Below are positions 7,104 through 12,617 of a stretch of DNA of 12,617 nt, in pieces. The first letter of the stretch is position 1; each line of letters starts with the position of its first letter. The notes under the pieces were generated by a model. That model ran no database searches, was not told where the DNA came from, and saw only the letters and a program-made list of their open reading frames with translations. Source of the DNA: CAZKMM01 sp964592965. Its GTDB lineage: Bacteria > RBG-13-61-14 > DRUE01. The translations under genes and the position numbers were made by a program. The DNA lies in assembly GCA_964592965.1 (NCBI GenBank), contig CAZQJX010000070.1, forward strand, positions 1-12,617, written 5' to 3'.

Positions 7104-8498
7104 TTATTTTTTAGGTAGATGTATTGCCTCTCCCAGACCTGCCTCGGCGCATTCCATAATTCCTTCAGAAAGAGTGGGATGGGCGTGAATGGTGCTCGCA
7201 ATATCTTTGATGGTAGCGCCCATTTTTAGTGCCAAAGCGAGTTCGTGAATCAGGCTGGAAGCATCTGGCGAAACAATATGCGCACCAAGAAGCTTTCCTG
7301 AGCGCTTTTCAAAAACCAGCTTAATCTCGCCGTCTATCTCACCCATTGCCTGAGCCTTTCCCAGCGCCCGCACGGGAAAGCTCGCGCAGGAATAATCCAG
7401 CCCCTGCTCTTTTGCCTCTCGCTCACGCAAGCCCACGCTTGCCACCTCTGGGTCAGTAAAGACCACGCTGGGCACCACCTTATAATCCATCTCCTCTTTT
7501 TTGCCAAGAGCATTGCTCACCGCGACTTTTCCCTCAACGCTGGCAATGTGAGCTAGGAGAATCCCGCCAATAACATCTCCTGCTGAATATACCCCTGAAA
7601 CAGATGTCTCCATTTTGGAATTTACCTTGATAAATCCTCGCTCGTCCATCTCCACGCCTATTTCTTCTAAGCCCAGCTCATCTGTGTTTGGTTTTCTTCC
7701 TATGCTGACAAGGATTTTTTCCGCACGAATCTTGGCGCCAGATTCTGTGTAGGCGCGTATCCCTTCTGAAGAGTCTTCCACCCGTGAGATTTTCTCTCCC
7801 ACAATCAGCTTGATTTTCCTTTTTTTCATCTGCCGAGCAACAAGATTTCCAACCATCTCATCTTCAGTGGGAAGAGCCTGCGAAAGCATCTCAACCACAA
7901 CAACCTCAGCGCCAAATTCACTGAGAATAAAAGCCCACTCGCAGCCAATTGCTCCTGCACCAATGATGAGAATGCTTTTTGGAACCTCACTCATCTCAAG
8001 CAGGTGGTCGCTGGTGAGAATCTTTTTGCCGTCAATGGGAAAGATGGGTATCTGAGCGGGAGAGGAGCCGGTGGCAATTAAAAAAGCCCCTGCGGTTATT
8101 TCTTCCTCGCCATCTTTACCTTTGAGCATAATTTTATCCCGAGCAACAAACCTTGCTGTGCCAAATTTCACCTCCACTTTATAGCTTTTGAGCAGGCTTT
8201 CCACACCTCGGCGAAGGGTTTTTATCACCCGATTGTGGGTGCGGTCAAGCGCTTTGGCAAGGTCAAGCTCTGGCTCGGCAGAAATCTTTACACCAAACTC
8301 TTCTGCCCTGCGTGCATAATGCAAAACTTTTGCACTCTGAACCAGCGCTTTGGTTGGTATGCACCCACGATTAAGGCACACTCCGCCAAGCTTGTCCTTT
8401 TCCACCAGACAAACCTTTGCTCCGAGCTGTGCAGAGCGAATCGCTCCTACATATCCTGCCGGACCTGCGCCAATAATCACCAAATCATAACCTGCCAT
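7104..8498 (-). CDS. lpdA: Dihydrolipoyl dehydrogenase (E3 component)
   Basis: The 464-residue FAD enzyme reoxidises dihydrolipoamide with NAD+ in 2-oxo-acid dehydrogenase complexes or the glycine cleavage system. It has the FAD-binding GAGPAG (10-15), the redox disulfide C41/C46 in GGVCLNRGCIPTK, the NAD-binding GAGAIG (180-185), the second FAD motif YSAGDV (304-309) and the C-terminal catalytic pair H440/E445 in HAHPTLSE. No N-terminal lipoyl domain is fused. Length and motifs are standard. The start is supported by AGAAGGG 6 nt upstream of the ATG at 8498. It stands alone: no E1, E2 or glycine-cleavage gene is adjacent, so its partner complex is encoded elsewhere. It is separated from dusB by 307 bp and from the SRPBCC gene by 173 bp, so it is probably its own transcription unit. 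Confidence 0.96.
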   Translation of the reverse strand: MAGYDLVIIGAGPAGYVGAIRSAQLGAKVCLVEKDKLGGVCLNRGCIPTKALVQSAKVLHYARRAEEFGVKISAEPELDLAKALDRTHNRVIKTLRRGVESLLKSYKVEVKFGTARFVARDKIMLKGKDGEEEITAGAFLIATGSSPAQIPIFPIDGKKILTSDHLLEMSEVPKSILIIGAGAIGCEWAFILSEFGAEVVVVEMLSQALPTEDEMVGNLVARQMKKRKIKLIVGEKISRVEDSSEGIRAYTESGAKIRAEKILVSIGRKPNTDELGLEEIGVEMDERGFIKVNSKMETSVSGVYSAGDVIGGILLAHIASVEGKVAVSNALGKKEEMDYKVVPSVVFTDPEVASVGLREREAKEQGLDYSCASFPVRALGKAQAMGEIDGEIKLVFEKRSGKLLGAHIVSPDASSLIHELALALKMGATIKDIASTIHAHPTLSEGIMECAEAGLGEAIHLPKK

Positions 8499-8569
8499 TT
8501 TTTACCCTTCTTTATGAAAAATTTGCAAAACAGGGAAACAATTTTTGTCAGGTTTATGTCCAAGAATTG

Positions 8570-8692
8570 TCAAAAAACATAAATTAACCTTGAAGATTTA
8601 GCTAAAAAATTTAGTAAAATTTGTTCATTTAATTTGGCATAAAGTTTGCTTTTTAAATTTTTGAGAATAAAAGCCATTTCGCCGGCAATCAA
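8570..8692 (-). CDS. Possible small ORF (40 aa), hypothetical
   Basis: A TTG at 8692 opens a 40-codon frame ending in TGA at 8570. AGGAGGG (8705-8699) lies 6 nt upstream, an almost ideal Shine-Dalgarno as good as any in the window; an in-frame ATG is codon 6. The peptide is rich in Lys, Leu, Asn and Phe (for example ILKNLKSKLYAKLNEQIL) and could form an amphipathic helix, but AT-rich non-coding DNA gives such composition by chance. The ribosome site and start codon lie in the loop of the 8666-8745 inverted repeat, so folding could control translation. Its end overlaps the TTGACA upstream of lpdA. It may be a leader peptide, a small membrane-active protein or nothing. Confidence 0.25.
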   Translation of the reverse strand: MIAGEMAFILKNLKSKLYAKLNEQILLNFLAKSSRLIYVF

Positions 8693-8745
8693 AGGTTTCC
8701 CTCCTCTCCCCCATCTCCCCTGAGCCGGCGGGATGGCTTTTTATT
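8666..8745. terminator. Long inverted repeat with 37-nt loop: terminator or structured RNA
   Basis: The arms are 8666-8686 and 8724-8745. The core pairs 8673-8686 with 8724-8737 in 14 continuous pairs on plus-strand RNA (two are G-U), extended by AAAA/UUUU; minus-strand RNA has two C-A mismatches at the wobble positions. Both sides end in T-runs, so it could terminate in either direction, and it sits where the dusB transcript should end. The 37-nt loop is far longer than in usual terminators. It is C-rich on the plus strand (CCCTCCTCTCCCCC) and SD-like purine on the minus strand. A plus-strand small RNA, for which TTGAAG (8590-8595) and TAGTAA (8612-8617) give a weak promoter, is an alternative reading. 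Confidence 0.5.
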
Positions 8746-8815
8746 TTACCTGTATTCATTAGCTTTACGCAAGAATTTTTAAAAAATCAAAAAGCAAGAT
8801 GGCTTTTATTTTACC
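8732..8815. repeat. Direct repeat of the hairpin right arm at the dusB stop codon
   Basis: GATGGCTTTTTATTTTACC (8732-8750) and GATGGCTTTTATTTTACC (8798-8815) differ by one T. The second copy contains the last two codons and the stop codon of dusB. Its ATGGCTTTTATT (8799-8810) is a perfect 12-bp complement of the hairpin left arm (8666-8677), a better outer match than the nearer copy, which needs a bulged T. The left arm can therefore pair with either copy. Confidence 0.7.
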
Positions 8816-9789
8816 AACTGTTGAGCAAAAAAGTTTTCTATTGCTTGAATTAAATCTTCTTTTGTTTTGAGTTCATTTAGTTTTTTTCTCAAGCTCAGCG
8901 CTTTGGGCATTGCTTTAGTGTACCAAATAAGATGCTTTCTCATCTCCACCACTGCTTTGGCTTCTCCAAAAATCTCAACCAGCCCGAAAAAGTGCTCAAG
9001 AATAATGCTCTTTTTCTCTTCAAGAGAAGGAGTGTAATCTCTTTGCTCTTTAATCTCTTTGAAAATCCAAGGATTTCCCAGTGAAGCCCTTCCGACCATC
9101 ACTCCAGCACAGTTTGTCTCTGCCACCATTTTTTCTGCATCTTTCCAAGTTTTAATATCTCCGTTTCCAATTACAGGAATTTTCACTGCGTCTACGCAGG
9201 CTTTGATTATGCTCCAGTCTGCTTTTCCACTAAAACCCTGCCTTTGGGTGCGTGCGTGAACAATAACCGCATCTGCTCCTTCCTCCTCAGCAATTTTACA
9301 AAGCTCGGGAGCATTGACCTGCTCTTGGCTGGGACCCGAGCGCATCTTTATTGTGAGCGGTGTTTTGCCAATAGCTTTTCTCAGCTCTGCTATCATTTTT
9401 CCTGCTCGCACAAGGTCTTTCATCAGCCCTGCTCCTGCGCCCTTTCCTGCAACCTTTCTCACTGGACAGCCCATATTGATATCAACAATCTCAGCATCAG
9501 TGTCTGCGATTTGACGACCAGCCTCTGCCATAACTTTTGGGTCTGCGCCAAAAAGCTGAACCGCCAAAGGTCGCTCTTGGGGATGAGCATAAAGCATTTG
9601 AAAAAACTTAAGCCTTGCCTCTCCCCTTGCCCGAACCAATCCATCAGCACTTATCATTTCTGTCCAGACCGCACTTGCGCCCATTCTGCGGGCGATTCTT
9701 CGCATAGGGCTATTTGTAATGCCTGCCATAGGCGCAAGCAAGGCGTATCCATCCAGCTCAAGCGAGCCGATTTTGAGCCTTCTTTTCAT
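8806..9789 (-). CDS. dusB: tRNA-dihydrouridine synthase B
   Basis: The 327-residue FMN enzyme reduces uridine to dihydrouridine in tRNA. It shows the start motif LAPMAGITNSPMR (18-30), the DusB/NifR3-type DINMGCPVRKVAGKGAGAGL (103-122) with catalytic C108, K148 in IKMRSG, H178 in VHARTQ, GNGDI (208-212) and the phosphate-binding MVGRASLGNPWIF (231-243). Length is normal. The ATG at 9789 is only 6 bp after the transaldolase stop and has no Shine-Dalgarno (TTTAAATCTGT just upstream), which suggests translation is coupled to the gene before. It is the last gene of the radical SAM, transaldolase, dusB operon; its stop codon lies in a direct repeat. Confidence 0.95.
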   Translation of the reverse strand: MKRRLKIGSLELDGYALLAPMAGITNSPMRRIARRMGASAVWTEMISADGLVRARGEARLKFFQMLYAHPQERPLAVQLFGADPKVMAEAGRQIADTDAEIVDINMGCPVRKVAGKGAGAGLMKDLVRAGKMIAELRKAIGKTPLTIKMRSGPSQEQVNAPELCKIAEEEGADAVIVHARTQRQGFSGKADWSIIKACVDAVKIPVIGNGDIKTWKDAEKMVAETNCAGVMVGRASLGNPWIFKEIKEQRDYTPSLEEKKSIILEHFFGLVEIFGEAKAVVEMRKHLIWYTKAMPKALSLRKKLNELKTKEDLIQAIENFFAQQLVK

Positions 9790-9795
9790 ACAGAT

Positions 9796-10452
9796 TTAAA
9801 TATTGAATTCTATTCCTGCCTTTTTCCAGTCAGAAAGGAAGCGCTCAATCCCGATGTCAGTGAGGGGATGTTTGGTGAATTGCTCAATCACCCGATAGGG
9901 AACAGTAACGATGTCTGCACCTAAAAGCGCAGCTTCAACCACATGCTGAGGATGACGCACGCTGGCAACAATGATTTCTGTATCAAAGCCGTAATTGTCC
10001 CAAATCATAACCAACTGCTCAATCAAATCCATTCCTCTGTGACCAATATCATCCAGCCTGCCAATAAACGGGCTGACAAAGCTTGCTCCTGCCTTTGCTG
10101 CTAAAATTGCCTGAAGCGGTGAAAAAACCAAAGTGACATTACAGCGAACGCCCTCTTCCTCAAGCACCTTAACTGCCTTTAAACCGTCTTTGGTCATTGG
10201 AATCTTGCAGACAATGTTGGGATGAAGCTCGTGGAGTTTTCTTGCTTCTTTAATCATACCTTCTGCATCAAGGCTCAAAACTTCGGCACTAACCGGACCA
10301 TCAACAATTTCGCAAATCTCCAAAAGCAGTTCTTTAAACGGCTTTTTTTCCTTAGCAACCAAACTGGGATTGGTGGTCACGCCATCAAGAAGCCCGAGCC
10401 GAGCTACTTCTTTAATTTCCTCAACATTGGCGGTATCAAGAAATATTTTCAT
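9796..10452 (-). CDS. tal: Transaldolase, TalC/MipB type (fructose-6-phosphate aldolase family)
   Basis: This 218-residue class I aldolase forms a Schiff base through K83 (VCKIPMT). Other family motifs are FLDTAN (4-9), GVTTNPSLVAKE (24-35), NVTLVFSPLQA (105-115), PFIGRLDDIG (128-137) and ASVRHPQHV. Small transaldolases and fructose-6-phosphate aldolases share this fold. E. coli FsaA has Gln59 and Tyr131, whereas transaldolases such as B. subtilis TalC/MipB have Glu and Phe; here they are E57 (SAEVL) and F129 (SPFIGR), which points to transaldolase activity in the non-oxidative pentose phosphate pathway. AAGGAGGGAG just upstream of ATG 10452 is a strong ribosome site. It follows the radical SAM gene by 23 bp and precedes dusB by 6 bp. 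Confidence 0.94.
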   Translation of the reverse strand: MKIFLDTANVEEIKEVARLGLLDGVTTNPSLVAKEKKPFKELLLEICEIVDGPVSAEVLSLDAEGMIKEARKLHELHPNIVCKIPMTKDGLKAVKVLEEEGVRCNVTLVFSPLQAILAAKAGASFVSPFIGRLDDIGHRGMDLIEQLVMIWDNYGFDTEIIVASVRHPQHVVEAALLGADIVTVPYRVIEQFTKHPLTDIGIERFLSDWKKAGIEFNI

Positions 10453-10475
10453 TTTTGCTCCCTCCTTTTCAATTT

Positions 10476-11783
10476 TTATTCTGCAATTGCTCTTTTTCTG
10501 AAATACATTTTTGCCTTTGGAACCAGCTTTTTTATAGCCCTCTCTGCTTCTTCCAAATCTTTTTCTTCAAGATGCTTGAGCCTGATAGGAGCACGGTTGG
10601 AATAATAATCCCAATCTTCCCAAGATGAGCAGTTTAAAATACCATCTTTTTTCGCTTCTTCAAAAAGATAGGTGCCTGGCGCAGGCGTGAGCCGAGAGAT
10701 GCTTACCGAGTCTGGCTTAATCCGCTCCACCAGCTTAATGGTCAGCTCAAGGTCCTTTTTGGTCTCAACTGGTGCGCCCAATATTATAAAGCAGTGTGTT
10801 CCTATGTTGTGCTTTTTGCAGAGGTCAAAAGCGCGAATGGTCTCTTCCACTGTGATTTTTTTCTGGTAGTAATCAAGGATTTTTTGCGAACCGCTTTCTG
10901 CGCCAAAAGCCAAGCCAACCAGTCCGCAAGATTTCATCAAAACAATAAGCTCCTCATCAATTTCATTCACACGCGCCTGGGCACTGAAATAAATTTTTAA
11001 TTTTCTCCGCTCAAGCTCCGCCCGAAATTCCTCAAACCATTTTCTGCCTAAGCTGGAAAGATTATCATCTCGGAAAAGAAAGAAGTTTTTGCCTGTTATT
11101 TTTATTGCCTGCTCAATTTCTTCCGCCACACTCTCTGCGCTTCGCTTTCTCAGCTTTCTTCCAAACATCCAATCTTGCATAGGCTTGCAAAACCTGCATT
11201 GATAGGGACAACCACGAATAGCTGAAATGCCAATCTGAATCAAGCCTCTGGCAAAATAAGCCTTCCAGTTAACAAGCTCCCGAGCAGGAAAAGGAAGCTC
11301 ATTCAGGTTATTTATAAAATTTCTTTTTGGGAAAGAAGCAGGTTTTTTATCTGACTGAGACAAAAGCCCATCAATTCCCTGCGGAGACCTTCCCTTAGAA
11401 AGGGAGCGGGCAAGCTGAACAATAGCTTTTTCTCCCTCTCCTATCTGCACAAAATCAAATCCTGCTTTAAGGCAGGAGATAGGGTCTGCGCTCGGATGAG
11501 GTCCGCCAATTACTACTGGTAGGCTTGGTTTTAGCTGGCGAATCTGGCGTAAAATCCATATTGCCCGTCCAAAAAGTGCGCTGGAACTACTAATTCCAGC
11601 CAAAACTGCTCCCTGCAGTTTTTCTTTTAGATTTTTGAAACCATCTTCAATTGTAAAATCCACCAGCTCAACTTCAAAGCCATTTGATTTAAGGACAGAT
11701 ACAAGATAAAGAAGACCTAGCGGTTCCTGAAGCGGTCCTGTCTCCTGCCACCAAAATCGCGGATAAATCAAAACCACCTTCAT
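10476..11783 (-). CDS. B12-binding-type radical SAM protein, substrate unknown
   Basis: The 435-residue protein has an N-terminal cobalamin-binding-like Rossmann domain (about 1-130: VVLIYPRF, PLGLLYLVSVLKSNGFEVELVD, VVIGGPHPSADP, IGEGEKAI). The radical SAM core (about 183-380) has C192, C196 and C199 in RGCPYQCRFC binding the [4Fe-4S] cluster, then FRDDNLS, FGAESGSQKIL, HCFIILGAPVET and LTPAPGT. The cobalamin-ligand motif DxHxxG is absent, as in many members, so B12 binding is uncertain. This architecture covers methyltransferases, ring-forming enzymes and oxidoreductases, and no motif picks one. It heads the operon with transaldolase and dusB, neither of which explains its job. Start ATG 11783 has no Shine-Dalgarno; MKVVLIYPRF is the usual start of such proteins. 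Confidence 0.88.
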   Translation of the reverse strand: MKVVLIYPRFWWQETGPLQEPLGLLYLVSVLKSNGFEVELVDFTIEDGFKNLKEKLQGAVLAGISSSSALFGRAIWILRQIRQLKPSLPVVIGGPHPSADPISCLKAGFDFVQIGEGEKAIVQLARSLSKGRSPQGIDGLLSQSDKKPASFPKRNFINNLNELPFPARELVNWKAYFARGLIQIGISAIRGCPYQCRFCKPMQDWMFGRKLRKRSAESVAEEIEQAIKITGKNFFLFRDDNLSSLGRKWFEEFRAELERRKLKIYFSAQARVNEIDEELIVLMKSCGLVGLAFGAESGSQKILDYYQKKITVEETIRAFDLCKKHNIGTHCFIILGAPVETKKDLELTIKLVERIKPDSVSISRLTPAPGTYLFEEAKKDGILNCSSWEDWDYYSNRAPIRLKHLEEKDLEEAERAIKKLVPKAKMYFRKRAIAE

Positions 11784-11828
11784 TATTCGGGGTAATTAAA
11801 TCTAATACAAAAATTAAAGCACCGTCAA
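11784..11828 (-). promoter_or_regulatory. Candidate promoter of the radical SAM-tal-dusB operon
   Basis: On the minus strand TTGACG (11828-11823), a 17-bp spacer and TTAGAT (11805-11800) suggest a promoter with a start near 11793 and a leader of about 10 nt (ACCCCGAATA) without a ribosome site. The -35 matches five of six bases and the -10 three of six. Confidence 0.4.
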
Positions 11829-11951
11829 GAAAAATGCTTTTTATTTATTAAAAAATGTGTTGGTTGGCAATACAAAAATCTCTTGCCGAGCTTTTTGTTT
11901 TTAAAAAATTTAATTAAGCCTGACGCAAAGCAGAGCGGGCTAGTTTATTTC
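11829..11951. other. Intergenic region after comM
   Basis: The region is AT-rich. GGCAA (11866-11870) and TTGCC (11883-11887) form a 5-bp stem with a 12-nt loop followed by T-rich DNA on the plus strand, too weak to call a terminator. No ORF or RNA gene is seen. Confidence 0.4.
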
Positions 11952-12617
11952 TTAAATACCTCTATCCAATACCCTGTAGCTGATTGCTTCACTAATGTGT
12001 CTGGGCAGAATCTGCTCGCTTTCTTCTAAATCCGCAATGGTGCGCGCTACCTTTAAAATCCTTGACCAGCCCCTTGCGCTTATTCCAAGTCGGTCAACTG
12101 CCATTTCTAAAAGCCTATGCCCCTGCTCATTAATCTGGCAGTATTTTTGGATGTGCCTGTTGGTCATCTGCGCATTGCAGTAAATCTTTGTCCGGCGGAA
12201 GCGCTCTTTTTGAATCTGCCGAGCTCGCTCCACCCTTGCTCTTACCTGTTTGCTCGTCTCTCCTTTTGGCTCGCCCGAAAGCTCACGATACCGAACTGCA
12301 GGAACTTCTATTTGAAGGTCAATTCTATCCAGAAGCGGTCCGCTGATTTTTGAGCGATACTGCTGAATTTGCCTGGGCGTGCACTGGCAGGGATGATGGC
12401 TGGAGCCAAGATACCCGCACGGACACGGATTCATCGCACAAACCAGCATAAACCTTGCCGGATAGGTAATTGAGCCCTGCGCCCGCGAGATAGTCACTTT
12501 ACCTGATTCCATTGGCTGGCGGAGCGCCTCTAAAACATTTTTCTTGAACTCAGGAAGCTCGTCCAGAAAAAGCACTCCGTTGTGCGCAAGGCTTATCTCG
12601 CCCGGCTTGGGATATAT
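11952..12617 (-). CDS. comM: ComM/YifB-family AAA+ Mg-chelatase-like protein (C-terminal part, 5' end outside window)
   Basis: The frame is open from the right edge, beginning IYPKPGEISLAHNG, to the stop at 11952 (221 residues), so the N-terminal Lon-like part and Walker A lie outside. Visible are Walker B VLFLDELPEF, the sensor-1 stretch MLVCAMNPCPCG, a four-cysteine cluster (CPCGYLGSSHHPCQC) typical of the family, SGPLLDRIDLQIEVP with the conserved arginine, and the C-terminal Mg-chelatase domain with SARGWSRILKVARTIADLE and HISEAISYR. ComM is a hexameric helicase-like AAA+ protein that aids branch migration during natural transformation in Vibrio and Haemophilus; the family is also common in bacteria not known to be competent. 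An internal GTG at 12575 is a codon within the protein, not its start. It is separated from the radical SAM gene by 168 bp. Confidence 0.94.
   Translation of the reverse strand: MYPKPGEISLAHNGVLFLDELPEFKKNVLEALRQPMESGKVTISRAQGSITYPARFMLVCAMNPCPCGYLGSSHHPCQCTPRQIQQYRSKISGPLLDRIDLQIEVPAVRYRELSGEPKGETSKQVRARVERARQIQKERFRRTKIYCNAQMTNRHIQKYCQINEQGHRLLEMAVDRLGISARGWSRILKVARTIADLEESEQILPRHISEAISYRVLDRGI

Larger units (their letters stand above)
8499..8805. other. 307-bp gap between dusB and lpdA
   Basis: The gap contains a long inverted repeat (8666-8745), a near-exact direct repeat of its right arm at the dusB stop codon, a possible 40-codon minus-strand ORF (8570-8692) and the lpdA upstream region. 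Near lpdA a perfect TTGACA on the minus strand (8573-8568) has no good -10 at 16-18 bp, and the hexamer TGACAA occurs twice 22 bp apart (8572-8567 and 8550-8545). The C/T-rich stretch at 8696-8720 stands out sharply against the AT-rich surroundings. Confidence 0.5.

Noticed and set aside
7001..7201. 66-codon minus-strand frame past the lpdA end
   Set aside because: It overlaps the well-supported lpdA C-terminus in another frame and has no ribosome site.
8696..8720. G-quadruplex on the minus strand
   Set aside because: Only three runs of three or more G are present; a two-layer or bulged form is possible but not supported enough.
8666..8745. Riboswitch (TPP, cobalamin, c-di-GMP or similar) upstream of lpdA
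   Set aside because: I could not find the conserved core of any riboswitch class I know, and the structure is about 170 bp from the lpdA start.
9244..9924. 226-codon plus-strand frame across dusB and tal
   Set aside because: It is antisense to two well-supported genes and its Cys/His/Ser-rich product has no family features.
11866..11887. Terminator GGCAA/TTGCC
   Set aside because: The stem is 5 bp with a 12-nt loop and its T-run is on the plus strand, where no gene ends.
1..12617. Mobile element, phage genes, CRISPR array, tRNA or rRNA
   Set aside because: I saw no transposase, integrase, regularly spaced repeats, tRNA cloverleaf or rRNA sequence.

Overview
The window looks like a piece of chromosome from an AT-rich, probably Gram-negative (diderm) bacterium, most likely an uncultivated or poorly described lineage. 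Three proteins carry N-terminal export signals (one a possible lipoprotein). The housekeeping genes (DusB, dihydrolipoyl dehydrogenase, TalC-type transaldolase, ComM/YifB) are ordinary bacterial ones. Gaps between genes are very rich in A and T. There is no sign of phage, transposon, CRISPR, rRNA or tRNA, and I cannot name the phylum from sequence alone.

Layout. 1-722 (minus) is the first 240 codons of an exported DUF4124 plus staphylococcal-nuclease-like protein that runs off the left edge. A 101-bp divergent promoter region (723-823) separates it from a plus-strand pair: a COG3044/MRB1590-type ABC-class ATPase (824-2548) and an exported PHP metallohydrolase (2611-3921) with its own promoter and a strong Shine-Dalgarno. 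After an AT-rich convergent gap, everything to the right is on the minus strand. Read 5' to 3' it is: ComM/YifB C-terminal part (11952-12617, runs off the right edge); an operon of radical SAM/B12-type protein, transaldolase and DusB (11783 to 8806); a 307-bp gap holding a long inverted repeat and a possible 40-codon ORF; dihydrolipoyl dehydrogenase (8498-7104); and an operon of an exported tandem SRPBCC protein, a six-helix membrane protein and a short COG1600 double [4Fe-4S] protein (6930 to 4115).

How the genes may work together. The SRPBCC, membrane and Fe-S trio is closely packed and suggests a shared job around the envelope, perhaps handling a lipid-like or redox substrate, but no substrate can be read from the sequence. 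The radical SAM, transaldolase and DusB genes are spaced as one transcript but do not form an obvious pathway.

The most interesting points are regulatory. Four genes that lead transcription units have promoter-like -10 elements so close to the start codon that their mRNAs would be leaderless or nearly so, while other genes in the same window have good Shine-Dalgarno sequences. The dusB-lpdA gap holds a 14-pair stem with a 37-nt loop rich in C on one strand and in SD-like purines on the other, plus an alternative pairing partner at the dusB stop codon. I do not see a clear new defence or mobile system here.
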